Positions 9,393 to 17,034 of a stretch of 31,494 nucleotides of DNA are shown piece after piece. The DNA lies in the NCBI GenBank assembly GCA_038240875.1, contig JBBRGG010000007.1, positions 1 through 31,494 of the forward strand, read 5' to 3'. The translations under genes and the position numbers were made by a program. This stretch comes from JBBRGG01 sp038240875 (lineage in GTDB: Bacteria; Planctomycetota; Phycisphaerae; Phycisphaerales; UBA1924). Position 1 is the first letter of the stretch. Each line of letters opens with the position of its first letter. The notes below the pieces were generated by a model. It ran no database searches. It was given only the letters and a program-made list of their open reading frames with translations, and had not been told where the DNA came from.

Positions 9393-9953
9393 TTACGCCG
9401 TCACGCCCAGATCTTTCGTCGTAAACAACGCGTCAAAGAGCAAGCCCGCAGCTTCAATATTCGCGCGTGCGCCTTCGAGCCGATCAATCGTGGCGATCAC
9501 GCCCAAAACCTTGGCACCCGCGCTCGATAGTGCCTTGGCGGCTTCGAGGGCTTGGCCGCCGGTGGTCGCGACGTCTTCAAGAATGATGATCAGGTCGCCT
9601 TGGTTCACGACGCCTTCGAGCTGTTTCGCCGTGCCATAGTCCTTCTTTTGATTGCGCACAAACACGCAAGGATGGCCCGTGTGCAAGCTCGCGGCGGTCA
9701 CCAGCGGAATCCCGCCAAGCTCAGCGCCCGCAAGCCGAATCGCCTTGACGCCAGCTTGCGTTTCCATGTGCTTGATGCGGTCGGCAAAGAGTGGCGCGAG
9801 CTGACGCAAGAGCTCGGGCCGCGTCGAGAAAAGATATTTATCGAGATAGAACGTGCTGGTTCTGCCTGATCGCAGCACAAAGTTGCCACGCAGGAGCGCG
9901 ACGTCGGCGATTGCCTTGGCCAGTGACGCACGATTGATATCAGCAGTAGACAT
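9393..9953 (-). CDS. pyrE: Orotate phosphoribosyltransferase
   Basis: A 186-residue enzyme of pyrimidine synthesis that joins orotate to PRPP, giving orotidine 5'-phosphate. The PRPP-binding signature IILEDVATTGGQ is at about 123-134, the flexible catalytic loop KKDYGTAKQLEG at 103-114, and the N-terminal FVLRSGRTSTFYLDKY strand, which contacts orotate, at 25-40. Length is normal. The ATG at 9953 is chosen because homology starts at once; the longer frame to 10076 runs into the MFS gene. The Shine-Dalgarno site is poor. The gene lies 65 bases downstream of the MFS transporter on the same strand and could be co-transcribed with it. Confidence 0.95.
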   Translation of the reverse strand: MSTADINRASLAKAIADVALLRGNFVLRSGRTSTFYLDKYLFSTRPELLRQLAPLFADRIKHMETQAGVKAIRLAGAELGGIPLVTAASLHTGHPCVFVRNQKKDYGTAKQLEGVVNQGDLIIILEDVATTGGQALEAAKALSSAGAKVLGVIATIDRLEGARANIEAAGLLFDALFTTKDLGVTA

Positions 9954-10018
9954 GGCACGAGAGTAGAAGGGTAGCGGATTACTCGCCAGGGACAGACCAA
10001 CGAGTTCTCTCGCGTAAT

Positions 10019-11395
10019 CTATGCGACAACCGGCCCCAATCGCCGAATCCAAACATACCCAATACCCAACACACACATCGCAACCAGCGATACACCCGCG
10101 CCGATCAAGAATGGCCGATCATGCCCCACGCGATCCCACAGCAACCCCGCCAACACACTGCTCACAAGAAGCGCAAACCCATTGATCATCGAGAAGATCC
10201 CCATCGCCTTGCCTCGACCATTGCGCGGCGCATAATCCGATATCAAAGCCTTACCAACGCCATCGGTCAACGCGGCGTACACGCCATAGAGGGCCATCAA
10301 AGGCCAAATCCCTAGCTCATTGGTAAACACAAACCCGATGTACACAATCGCGTAGATTCCCCAGCCAACACCGATGACCCGCCAGCGCCCGATCCGGTCG
10401 CTCACGATCCCCGCTGGGTACGCAATTGCCGCGTTGGTCACGTTGTACAGCGCGTACGCCAAGACCACGGCCCAAGGCGCAAGCCCAACATCGCTCGCTC
10501 GCAATAACAAAAACGTGTCGCTGCTGTTGGCCAGCGCGAAGACCGCAAAGATCGCGCACACGATCCAGTATTGCTTCGAGAGCTTCGTGCCCAAGTCCTT
10601 CTGCACCGCTTCAGACTCGTGTGCCTTTGCAACGCCTTGCATCTGTGGAACCGGTGCTTCACGCAGAAAGAACGTCAGCGCCAGCGCGCCCAACCCCATC
10701 ACCGCAGAGACACCAAAGACCACGCGAAAGGCCCATGCCATGCTTTGATTTGGCGAGTTAGTCGCGACGTCACTCGCAGCGACGGCACTCTCCGCTACGC
10801 CAACGATTGCAGACTTCTCAAACGGCGTCGAGCCCACCAGCCACCACATAAGGCCCGCCGCGAGCAGCACGCCGATAGTCGCGCCAGTAGTATCCATCGC
10901 ACGATGAAATCCAAATGCTCGCCCTCGCTGCGAAGGATCCGCCGCATCAGTCAAGAGCGCATCGCGCGGACTTCCTCGAAGGCCCTTGCCCACGCGATCC
11001 ACGCCACGCCCGAGCATGACCATCGGCCAAGCGACCGCAAGCGCGAGGATCGCCCTTCCCAACACAGGTAAGCCATAGCCCCTGCGAATCCAAGGCAATC
11101 GCCTTGGCACATTCGTAATCGCGCCCGACGCGTCTCTTCTCGATCCAAGGTCGCTTCGCCAGCCCGACCACGCCGTGAGCAACGCGACAATAATCGCCGC
11201 GATCCCCTCGACCCATCCCAGTGAAGTCGCCGACGAACCAAGCACCACAACAACAAAGATCGGCATCAACGGATAGACCATCTCGCTCGAAATGTCCGCG
11301 AGCAATGACACCCACCCAAGCAATACGACCGTTCGTGGCAAGGGCAACTTGGTAGTTTGCTTCGTCAAACTCGCCGAGCCTTTGTCGACCGGCAC
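10019..11395 (-). CDS. MFS transporter
   Basis: About 458 residues with roughly twelve membrane helices. The first helix carries LLADISSEMVYPLMP, followed by GWVEGIAAIIVALLTAWSGWRSD and DRVGKGLRGSPRDALL, which are hallmarks of one widespread MFS subfamily of uncertain substrate. A second MFS signature, PAGIVSDRIGRWRVI, lies in the C-terminal half. A charged segment around the middle (roughly 250-275) is the cytoplasmic loop between the two six-helix halves. The frame is open to a TTG at 11440, but the GTG at 11395 has GGAG seven bases upstream and lies closer to the start of homology; the exact start is uncertain. TruD precedes it by about 50 bases. Substrate cannot be predicted; drug or metabolite export is typical of the superfamily. 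Confidence 0.88.
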   Translation of the reverse strand: MPVDKGSASLTKQTTKLPLPRTVVLLGWVSLLADISSEMVYPLMPIFVVVVLGSSATSLGWVEGIAAIIVALLTAWSGWRSDLGSRRDASGAITNVPRRLPWIRRGYGLPVLGRAILALAVAWPMVMLGRGVDRVGKGLRGSPRDALLTDAADPSQRGRAFGFHRAMDTTGATIGVLLAAGLMWWLVGSTPFEKSAIVGVAESAVAASDVATNSPNQSMAWAFRVVFGVSAVMGLGALALTFFLREAPVPQMQGVAKAHESEAVQKDLGTKLSKQYWIVCAIFAVFALANSSDTFLLLRASDVGLAPWAVVLAYALYNVTNAAIAYPAGIVSDRIGRWRVIGVGWGIYAIVYIGFVFTNELGIWPLMALYGVYAALTDGVGKALISDYAPRNGRGKAMGIFSMINGFALLVSSVLAGLLWDRVGHDRPFLIGAGVSLVAMCVLGIGYVWIRRLGPVVA

Positions 11396-11443
11396 ACGCA
11401 CACTCCAGTAGCAATCGCCGTGCCGATTCGATGTTTTCAACCA

Positions 11444-12928
11444 TCATTCTTCGATGTCTGTGGCTGCGATTGAATCCGCTTGCGGGCCAGTGCCGTGCAC
11501 GCCAGCTTCGCCCTCTACGCCAGCTTCGCCCTCTACGCCAGCTTCGCCATAAATCGCTGGCATCAACGATTCGGGCTTGGGCTTCATCACTTCGTGCAAC
11601 ACAACTGTCGCGAACGATCCGCGTGGCAACTCAAAGACGCAGCGCACAAACGGGCCGACCTCGTCAACGCCGCCTTCGACATCGTGATCGATCAAAGGCA
11701 CGCGCATCGCCCTGCGCGAGCCATCCATCATGCCGCTGTACTTCTTGGCGAAGCTATCGACCATCTCCGGCGTAAGCCCAAGTCGCGCCAGGCTCGTTTC
11801 TTCAACTTCTGCAACGAGGCCCTTGGCCCGCCTCATCGACGCGCCCCACATCGGGCCACTAGGCGAAATCTCGTAACTGGCCAATCGCGCGGGCGTCGCC
11901 GGGTCTGCCGCGACCGCCGCATCACAATCAAATGGCGCGCCATTGGTCAGCTTGATCGCGATGTCGCCATCAAGGATCGTCGCCCACGTGCCATCCGCAA
12001 CCCTTGAATCAAGCACGGCGTTAAAGACCGCGCTCTGTGCTGCGGAAATGAAAAACTTCACCACTCGGTTATCAAGCGACATCATCGCTCGCAGCGGATC
12101 GCGCCCGCGCACAAGCTGCTGCAATACCGCTCGCTCAGTCTTTGCCAAAGGCGACATCGACTCAAACGCCGCAAGATAATCCTCGCGCGCGAACGCGGCT
12201 CTGGATTGCGTGTTGATGGTCGGATACTGCTCGCAAGGTCCAAGCAACGCTGCAGCCGCCCCGGGGCCATCGCCCGCGATGAGCCGCGCGCCGACGATGT
12301 GGTTGTTGTGGAGAATGCCAAATCGCTGCTCGCCATAGCGATTGGGCACGCCACCCTTCGCAAGCATGTCTAGCACACGCTTCGCATTCAAAACACTCGT
12401 AGGCACAACGTTGCGAACGCGGATCGAAAAGCGATTGCCCTTCAAATGGCCCGTGCGCAGCTTGTTGGCGTGCAAGTCAGACCACAAGATTTCGATCCGG
12501 TCATGCACGAGCATCGGAAAGTCTTCAGGCTTGCGCCCCGGTACATGCACAGAAACAACCTGGCGTGTGATCGCGTGCTTGTCCTTCAGCCCGGCGTACC
12601 CAATTGCGTGCTTGGGAACGCGGAAGTGCTTCGCGATGATGTCGACCATTTCGAGCGTTGACAAGCCGCGTTTTTGTACGAAGATGTACACGTGCTCGCC
12701 GCTACCACTAGGTTGGTATTGCGGTTGTTCATCAACGAGAAAATCTTCGGGGCGTTGCTTGATCACGCCACCGATGCCTGGTATGGCTTGGGTGATGAAG
12801 TGCGCAGGAAGCGCGCCGTGATCCAAAGGCGTCAATTTCGCTGATTCGTGTGCGTCTTGCATCGGTTGCTTTGGATTTTCTTTAGGATTGGCTTTCAGTT
12901 TGGCTTCTACGTTGGCTTCATTGCTCAT
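11444..12928 (-). CDS. truD: tRNA pseudouridine(13) synthase
   Basis: A 494-residue enzyme that isomerises uridine 13 of tRNA-Glu to pseudouridine. The catalytic aspartate is Asp116 in GYAGLKDKHAITRQ. Other family segments are EDFLVDEQP, GNRFSIRVR, NRYGEQRFG and the late SGMMDGSRRAMRVP. The protein is longer than E. coli TruD (~350), mainly through a Lys/Pro/Asn-rich N-terminal tail of about 40 residues and a C-terminal repeat tail (EAGVEG units). The start codon at 12928 lies inside the end of the upstream nuclease-like gene: the two overlap by 11 bases, which points to translational coupling. The longer frame to 13021 would overlap that gene much more and is not favoured. Confidence 0.93.
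   Translation of the reverse strand: MSNEANVEAKLKANPKENPKQPMQDAHESAKLTPLDHGALPAHFITQAIPGIGGVIKQRPEDFLVDEQPQYQPSGSGEHVYIFVQKRGLSTLEMVDIIAKHFRVPKHAIGYAGLKDKHAITRQVVSVHVPGRKPEDFPMLVHDRIEILWSDLHANKLRTGHLKGNRFSIRVRNVVPTSVLNAKRVLDMLAKGGVPNRYGEQRFGILHNNHIVGARLIAGDGPGAAAALLGPCEQYPTINTQSRAAFAREDYLAAFESMSPLAKTERAVLQQLVRGRDPLRAMMSLDNRVVKFFISAAQSAVFNAVLDSRVADGTWATILDGDIAIKLTNGAPFDCDAAVAADPATPARLASYEISPSGPMWGASMRRAKGLVAEVEETSLARLGLTPEMVDSFAKKYSGMMDGSRRAMRVPLIDHDVEGGVDEVGPFVRCVFELPRGSFATVVLHEVMKPKPESLMPAIYGEAGVEGEAGVEGEAGVHGTGPQADSIAATDIEE
11501..11548. repeat. 18-bp in-frame tandem repeat at the truD 3' end
   Basis: Units gccagcttcgccctctac at 11501 and 11519 and a partial third at 11537 are perfect copies. 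Read on the minus strand they encode EAGVEG repeats in the C-terminal tail of TruD, about 30 residues before its end. Confidence 0.95.
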
Positions 12929-13541
12929 CGCGGGTTGCCGCCTCAAGCACATGCTCGGCGACAAGAATGGGCACGCCGCCCGCAACGCCCAGCGCGATCG
13001 CGTCGCTCGGCCGCGAATCAATATGAATCAGCTCGCCATTGTGCCTGCTGATATCCAACGTGGCATAAAACGTGTGCTCGTTCAAATCCGAAATCGTGAT
13101 GCTGCGAAGGCGCCCGCCCAACAAGTTAATCACGCTCGCGAGCAAGTCGTGCGTCTGGGGCCGCTTGACCAACTCGCCCTTCAGCCTGCGCTCGATGGCT
13201 TGCGCTTCAGGAAGCCCAATGACTATCGGGAACGTGCGCGTCACGGGCTCGCCAATCGAATCACTGTCAGATTCGCCAGTTGAATCATCTACCGAATCGC
13301 CAGTCGAATCGCCAGGTTGGGCCGCATCGTCGGCGTCAGCAGTCGCTTCGCTCGCGCCCTCGCTTTTATTGGACGCGTCGCTTCCAACCGGACCATTTTC
13401 AATCGAACCACTTCCAATCGGACTACTCCCAATCGAACCACTCGCGCCGATATCTTGGTCCAAGACTTCGCGCAGCTCGATGATCTGATAGCTATTGAGT
13501 TCCCGGATCAAGATCCGGGAGAGTTCCATACGAACCGCCAT
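12918..13541 (-). CDS. DUF151 / bifunctional nuclease family protein
   Basis: A 207-residue member of the family that includes Thermotoga TM0160 and the plant bifunctional nucleases (reported RNase and DNase activity). The core is in the second half: FPIVIGLPEAQAIERRLKG (104-122), RPQTHDLL (127-134), then the IDSRPSDAIALGV segment that carries the conserved acidic residues. The first strand (VRMELSRILI) is separated from the core by about 70 residues of Gly/Ser/Asp-rich linker (roughly 30-100), encoded by two repeat tracts; most homologues have only a few residues there. The ATG at 13541 has GGAGG six bases upstream, a strong site, so the longer frame to 13631 is rejected. It overlaps truD and probably heads this minus-strand group, diverging from the dnaJ-like gene. 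Confidence 0.88.
   Translation of the reverse strand: MAVRMELSRILIRELNSYQIIELREVLDQDIGASGSIGSSPIGSGSIENGPVGSDASNKSEGASEATADADDAAQPGDSTGDSVDDSTGESDSDSIGEPVTRTFPIVIGLPEAQAIERRLKGELVKRPQTHDLLASVINLLGGRLRSITISDLNEHTFYATLDISRHNGELIHIDSRPSDAIALGVAGGVPILVAEHVLEAATRDEQ
13270..13317. repeat. 12-bp in-frame tandem repeat in the DUF151 gene
   Basis: Four units of gaatcgccagtY type, with the second more diverged, encode the Asp/Ser/Thr-rich part of the linker. Confidence 0.85.
13384..13443. repeat. 15-bp in-frame tandem repeat in the DUF151 gene
   Basis: Four units related to ccaatcgaaccactc encode the Gly/Ser/Ile-rich part of the linker. The units vary by a few bases each. Confidence 0.88.
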
Positions 13542-13740
13542 CGCAGGCCTCCGTGGCGTTTGCCGCCCTTCACCCGAGATAATCTCGCGTGTCAAGCATC
13601 GTAGTCGTCTCCGCCTCTTCTCCACGCCCACTCCTCGCGCGCTCTGGCCTACTTAAGTTCCTCCACTTTCCTATCACTTCCTCCCACTCTTTCCACCCTT
13701 CCAAATACCTTCGCGCTAGAGACAATACATCACACACGCA

Positions 13741-13782
13741 GATCCAACTCCGCCGATCCAACTTCGCCGCTTCAACTTCGCC
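13741..13782. repeat. 14-bp tandem repeat upstream of the dnaJ-like gene
   Basis: Three units of gatccaactYcgcc, the last starting gctt, stand 36 bases before the dnaJ-like start. They follow a pyrimidine-rich stretch (13660-13705). Noncoding in the chosen gene models. Confidence 0.9.
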
Positions 13783-13818
13783 GATGCACCGCTTCCCCCT
13801 TCTACAATGCACCACACC

Positions 13819-14874
13819 ATGGCTCGCGACTATTACGACATCCTCGGCATTTCCCGCTCGGTCACCCCCGACGAGCTCAAATCCGCCTACCGCAAATTAG
13901 CCTTCAAACTCCACCCTGATCGCAACAAAGCAGCAGACGCTTCGACAAAGTTCTCCGAAGTGCAACAGGCATATGACGTCCTCTCCGACCCAAAGACTCG
14001 CGCTCTTTACGACCGCCATGGCGACGGTTGGCAGGCCTATCAAAACCCCGGCTTCGACGGCGCACCAAGCCGCTCTGGTCGCTCCTCCTCGAACCCCTCC
14101 GCCGGTCCAAGGCCTACGCAGGGCGGCTATTCCGTCAACGGCATGAACTTCGATCAAGAGGACCTTTCCTCTATTTTCGACGCTGTCTTTGGTGACCAAG
14201 CTGGTAATCAATCAGGCAGCCCATCAGCAAACGCCGCTGGCAAAGGCCCAAAGTCTCGTGGCAAAGCCCGCCCAGGCACACGCGCCGAACCATTTTGGCC
14301 AAGCTCCATGCCCAAGCCCGAGCCCATCCGCCACGAGCTTCGCGTTCCCTTTGACGTCATCATCACCGGCGCAACTCGCGCCATCCGCCTTACCGAAGAT
14401 GGCATAACCCGCGAGATCGAAGTCCGCATCCCCCAGGCAATCGACGACGCCGCAATCCTGCGCCTCGCCAACGTCGCAGGCACCAAAGCCACGCCTCGCG
14501 ATGTGCTTCTCACGATTCGCGTTGATCCTCACCCCCTCTGGCGTCGCGGCGAACACACGGAAATCGGCAAAGGGCTCGATCTCTGGATCGATCTGCCTCT
14601 GAATATCGCCGAAGCCGTCACCGGCGCCACCATCCTCATCCCCACCCCCAAAGGCAAGGGTGACGTCAAGATCCCTGCATCAACGCCCTCGGGTCGCTCG
14701 CTACGTTTGCGTGGGCAAGGGCTCACCGCCACAGATGGCCGTGTCGGCGACGTTTATATCGTCACTCGAATCGTGCCGCCCACCGTCGCAACGCTGACGC
14801 CCGAAGATTACGCGAGCCTCGCCATAATGGCCAGCCGCGATCCTTCACCACGCAGCGGACCCGGTTGGCAGTAA
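13819..14874 (+). CDS. DnaJ-like co-chaperone without zinc finger (CbpA type)
   Basis: A 351-residue class B J-protein that should stimulate the ATPase of a DnaK chaperone and deliver clients. The J domain (about 1-68) holds the HPD motif in KLHPDRN and ends QQAYDVLSDPKTRALYDRHG. A Gly/Ser/Asn-rich linker follows (70-160). Then come two C-terminal beta domains that bind substrate, with RLTEDGITREIEVRIP and the late KIPASTPSGRSLRLRGQGL. No CxxCxGxG zinc repeats are present, which separates it from DnaJ proper. The ATG at 13819 begins MARDYYDILG; an in-frame ATG four codons upstream (13807) is possible. No Shine-Dalgarno site is visible for either. Confidence 0.93.
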   Translation: MARDYYDILGISRSVTPDELKSAYRKLAFKLHPDRNKAADASTKFSEVQQAYDVLSDPKTRALYDRHGDGWQAYQNPGFDGAPSRSGRSSSNPSAGPRPTQGGYSVNGMNFDQEDLSSIFDAVFGDQAGNQSGSPSANAAGKGPKSRGKARPGTRAEPFWPSSMPKPEPIRHELRVPFDVIITGATRAIRLTEDGITREIEVRIPQAIDDAAILRLANVAGTKATPRDVLLTIRVDPHPLWRRGEHTEIGKGLDLWIDLPLNIAEAVTGATILIPTPKGKGDVKIPASTPSGRSLRLRGQGLTATDGRVGDVYIVTRIVPPTVATLTPEDYASLAIMASRDPSPRSGPGWQ

Positions 14875-15226
14875 TGCGTTCGCACCGAACTACCTGTCGA
14901 GTCACTCGTATCTAAAGTTCAAGTTTGCGTCGGTGTTGACTTTGTCCGCGATACAAGCGAAACTAGAGGAGTAAGCCAATAGGCACCAATACACAAAGTG
15001 ATTTGTGGCAGTAAAGTGAACATCGCGGGTTCGAGCCGTGTCCTGCCAGACGTGCCGCCTCGATTCAGCCCACACACGTGCGTCGTTTCACCCGGCCATA
15101 CAAGTGCAGGCCATACAAGTGCAAATTATCCGAGTGTTGGTCCAACACACCGACCAAGAAACCACCACTTCTCGCACAAGCTGATCCACGCCGACCCAAT
15201 AGGCAGCACCGCGAAAGAATATCCCC
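14875..15226. other. Intergenic region (352 bp) with a tRNA-like fragment and a 15-bp duplication
   Basis: No gene is supported. TTGACT at 14936 could be a -35 box but lacks a matching -10. Positions 15006-15048 look like the two ends of a tRNA (see findings). The unit ggccatacaagtgca is duplicated in tandem at 15094 and 15109. Confidence 0.5.
15094..15123. repeat. 15-bp perfect tandem duplication
   Basis: Two exact copies of ggccatacaagtgca lie about 100 bases before the sugar-phosphate transferase start, in noncoding DNA. Confidence 0.95.
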
Positions 15227-16756
15227 TTGCTCAAGAAACGACACCAAGCCTTCGTAGCCTTGCTCTGCCTTGCCGACGCCATCTTCATCGCGCTGGCGTG
15301 CCTCGCCGCGCTTCTGGTTCGTCGTGACGCGCTGGGCGAAAGCCTCGCAGGCTCGTTCATGGTCATGATGCGCGAGAGCCTGGTCATCTTCGCCATTCCC
15401 ACAACGATCTATCTCATGTGGGGCTTTAAACTCTATCGCCCCCGCCGTGATCGCAGCATGCTCGCCGAGCTTGTTCAAGTCATCAAAGCCTCTCTCGCCA
15501 CCATCATCGCGCTGGTCTGCGTCCTCTTCCTCGTAGGCGCAAATCCCGTCGCCGGCTGGACCGGCAACGCCAACATCAATCTCTGGGGCATGCGCTTAGA
15601 CGAAGGCCGCCTGCAACTCCTCGCCCTCGTCGCGATCCTCCCCGTCACGCTCTGCTTCGAGCGCTTCGTCTTCCGCATAGTCCTTCGCGCCTTGCGCCGC
15701 AGAGGACATAATCTTCGCCATGTCGCAATCGTCGGCACAGGCCGCCTAGGCCAGATCTGCTGCCGAACTCTCGAACGTAACTCCTGGACCGGCATCCAAG
15801 TCGCCTACTTCATCTCGCACCACGAACACGCCCGCCTCAACACAACCTGCTGCGATCGCCCAGTCCTGGGCGGGCTCGCCGAACTCAACGAAATCCTTGA
15901 ACGCAAACGCCCCGACGCGATCTATCTCGCTATCCCAAACGCACGTTCTAACGTCATGCCCAACGTCCTCCGCAACCTCGAACGCCATCCTCTCGACGTC
16001 CGTATCGTGCCCGACGTTCACCCCAGACACACACCACTCAGCATGGTCGTCGGCGAGCTTGATGGCATGCCAATCTTGTCCGTTCGCGAAAGCCCACTCC
16101 AAGGCATCGGCGGATTTGCCAAACGCATCCTCGATCTTGCTGGCGCGTGCGTCGCACTCCTCTTATTCGGCCCGATCATGCTTGTCGTCGCGCTCGCCGT
16201 TCGCATGAGCAGCGATGGCCCGGTTATCTTTCGCCAAAAACGCGTGAGCCTCGGCGGCGAATTCTTCGATATCTATAAGTTTCGTACCATGCTCTATGTC
16301 GAAGACGAAATGCACCCGGCCCAAAGCCGCCCCCACACCGCCAACTCAACCGCCAACTCAACCGCCAATTCGCCTGCCAATTCGCCTGCCAGTTGGACAG
16401 CTCGAAACGATCCACGCGTCACGCCCCTAGGCCGCTTCCTCCGCTCCACAAGCCTCGACGAACTACCTCAACTCTTCAACGTTCTCAAAGGCGAAATGAG
16501 CCTCGTAGGCCCACGCCCCGAACGCCCCGAACTCATCGAACGCTTCCGCGAAGATTGGCGTGGCTACGTTCTTCGCCAACACGTCAAAGCAGGCATCACC
16601 GGCTGGGCCCAGGTCAATGGCTTGCGTGGCGACACCAGCCTCCGCAAACGCCTCCAGCTCGACCTCTTTTACGTCCGCCACTGGTCGCTAGGCTTTGATC
16701 TCAAAATCCTCTGGCTCACGCTCTTCCGTGGCTTCTCCCACAAAAACGCGCACTAA
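15227..16756 (+). CDS. Polyprenyl-phosphate sugar-1-phosphate transferase (exopolysaccharide priming enzyme)
   Basis: A 509-residue membrane enzyme of the WbaP/WcaJ-like family, which transfers a sugar-1-phosphate from a nucleotide sugar to a polyprenyl phosphate and so starts polysaccharide assembly. Four N-terminal membrane helices (within about 8-147) precede a Rossmann-like domain with VAIVGTGRLGQ (~167) and a re-entrant hydrophobic segment (~290-313). The catalytic domain follows: DGPVIFRQKRV, YKFRTM, LRSTSLDELPQLFNVLKGEMS, LVGPRPERPE and GITGWAQVNGLRG. Between KFRTM and LRSTSLDE sits a ~25-residue Asn/Ser/Ala repeat (about 368-392) from a 12-bp repeat tract. Start is a TTG at 15227, giving MLKKRHQ, which matches the usual start of homologues; no later start keeps the first helix. 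No other polysaccharide genes are adjacent. Confidence 0.92.
   Translation: MLKKRHQAFVALLCLADAIFIALACLAALLVRRDALGESLAGSFMVMMRESLVIFAIPTTIYLMWGFKLYRPRRDRSMLAELVQVIKASLATIIALVCVLFLVGANPVAGWTGNANINLWGMRLDEGRLQLLALVAILPVTLCFERFVFRIVLRALRRRGHNLRHVAIVGTGRLGQICCRTLERNSWTGIQVAYFISHHEHARLNTTCCDRPVLGGLAELNEILERKRPDAIYLAIPNARSNVMPNVLRNLERHPLDVRIVPDVHPRHTPLSMVVGELDGMPILSVRESPLQGIGGFAKRILDLAGACVALLLFGPIMLVVALAVRMSSDGPVIFRQKRVSLGGEFFDIYKFRTMLYVEDEMHPAQSRPHTANSTANSTANSPANSPASWTARNDPRVTPLGRFLRSTSLDELPQLFNVLKGEMSLVGPRPERPELIERFREDWRGYVLRQHVKAGITGWAQVNGLRGDTSLRKRLQLDLFYVRHWSLGFDLKILWLTLFRGFSHKNAH
16338..16397. repeat. 12-bp in-frame tandem repeat in the sugar-phosphate transferase
   Basis: Five units of ccgccaactcaa type; the first two are perfect and the later three drift. 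They encode TANS/PANS repeats inside the catalytic domain. Confidence 0.93.
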
Positions 16757-16948
16757 TTGCCACCTGCCCCCTTGCCTCTATACCAAGTGCTACGTGCCAT
16801 CAGCATCACTTTGATCCTGATGCTGCCTCGTGCCTCGCGCCCCCTACATCGTGCCTCCTGCCTGACGCCCATTACCCAAGTTATCCGCACCAAATAGTTT
16901 CCTTTCCTACTCCATCGGATGTCGATGGCTGGAATAGGGCCACTCCCT

Positions 16949-16978
16949 TTGAAGACCTCCTCACGATTGCTCGATACT
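16949..16978 (+). promoter_or_regulatory. Possible promoter of the che cluster
   Basis: TTGAAG (16949-16954) and GATACT (16973-16978) are 18 bases apart, each 4/6 to the sigma-70 consensus, and lie 57 bases before cheB. Weak, but the best candidate in the 278-base gap (16757-17034). Confidence 0.25.
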
Positions 16979-17034
16979 CCAATCGGAGGCACGCGCTCGT
17001 GCGATCCATAGCCTAAATCGAGGCGGAGGTTCCC

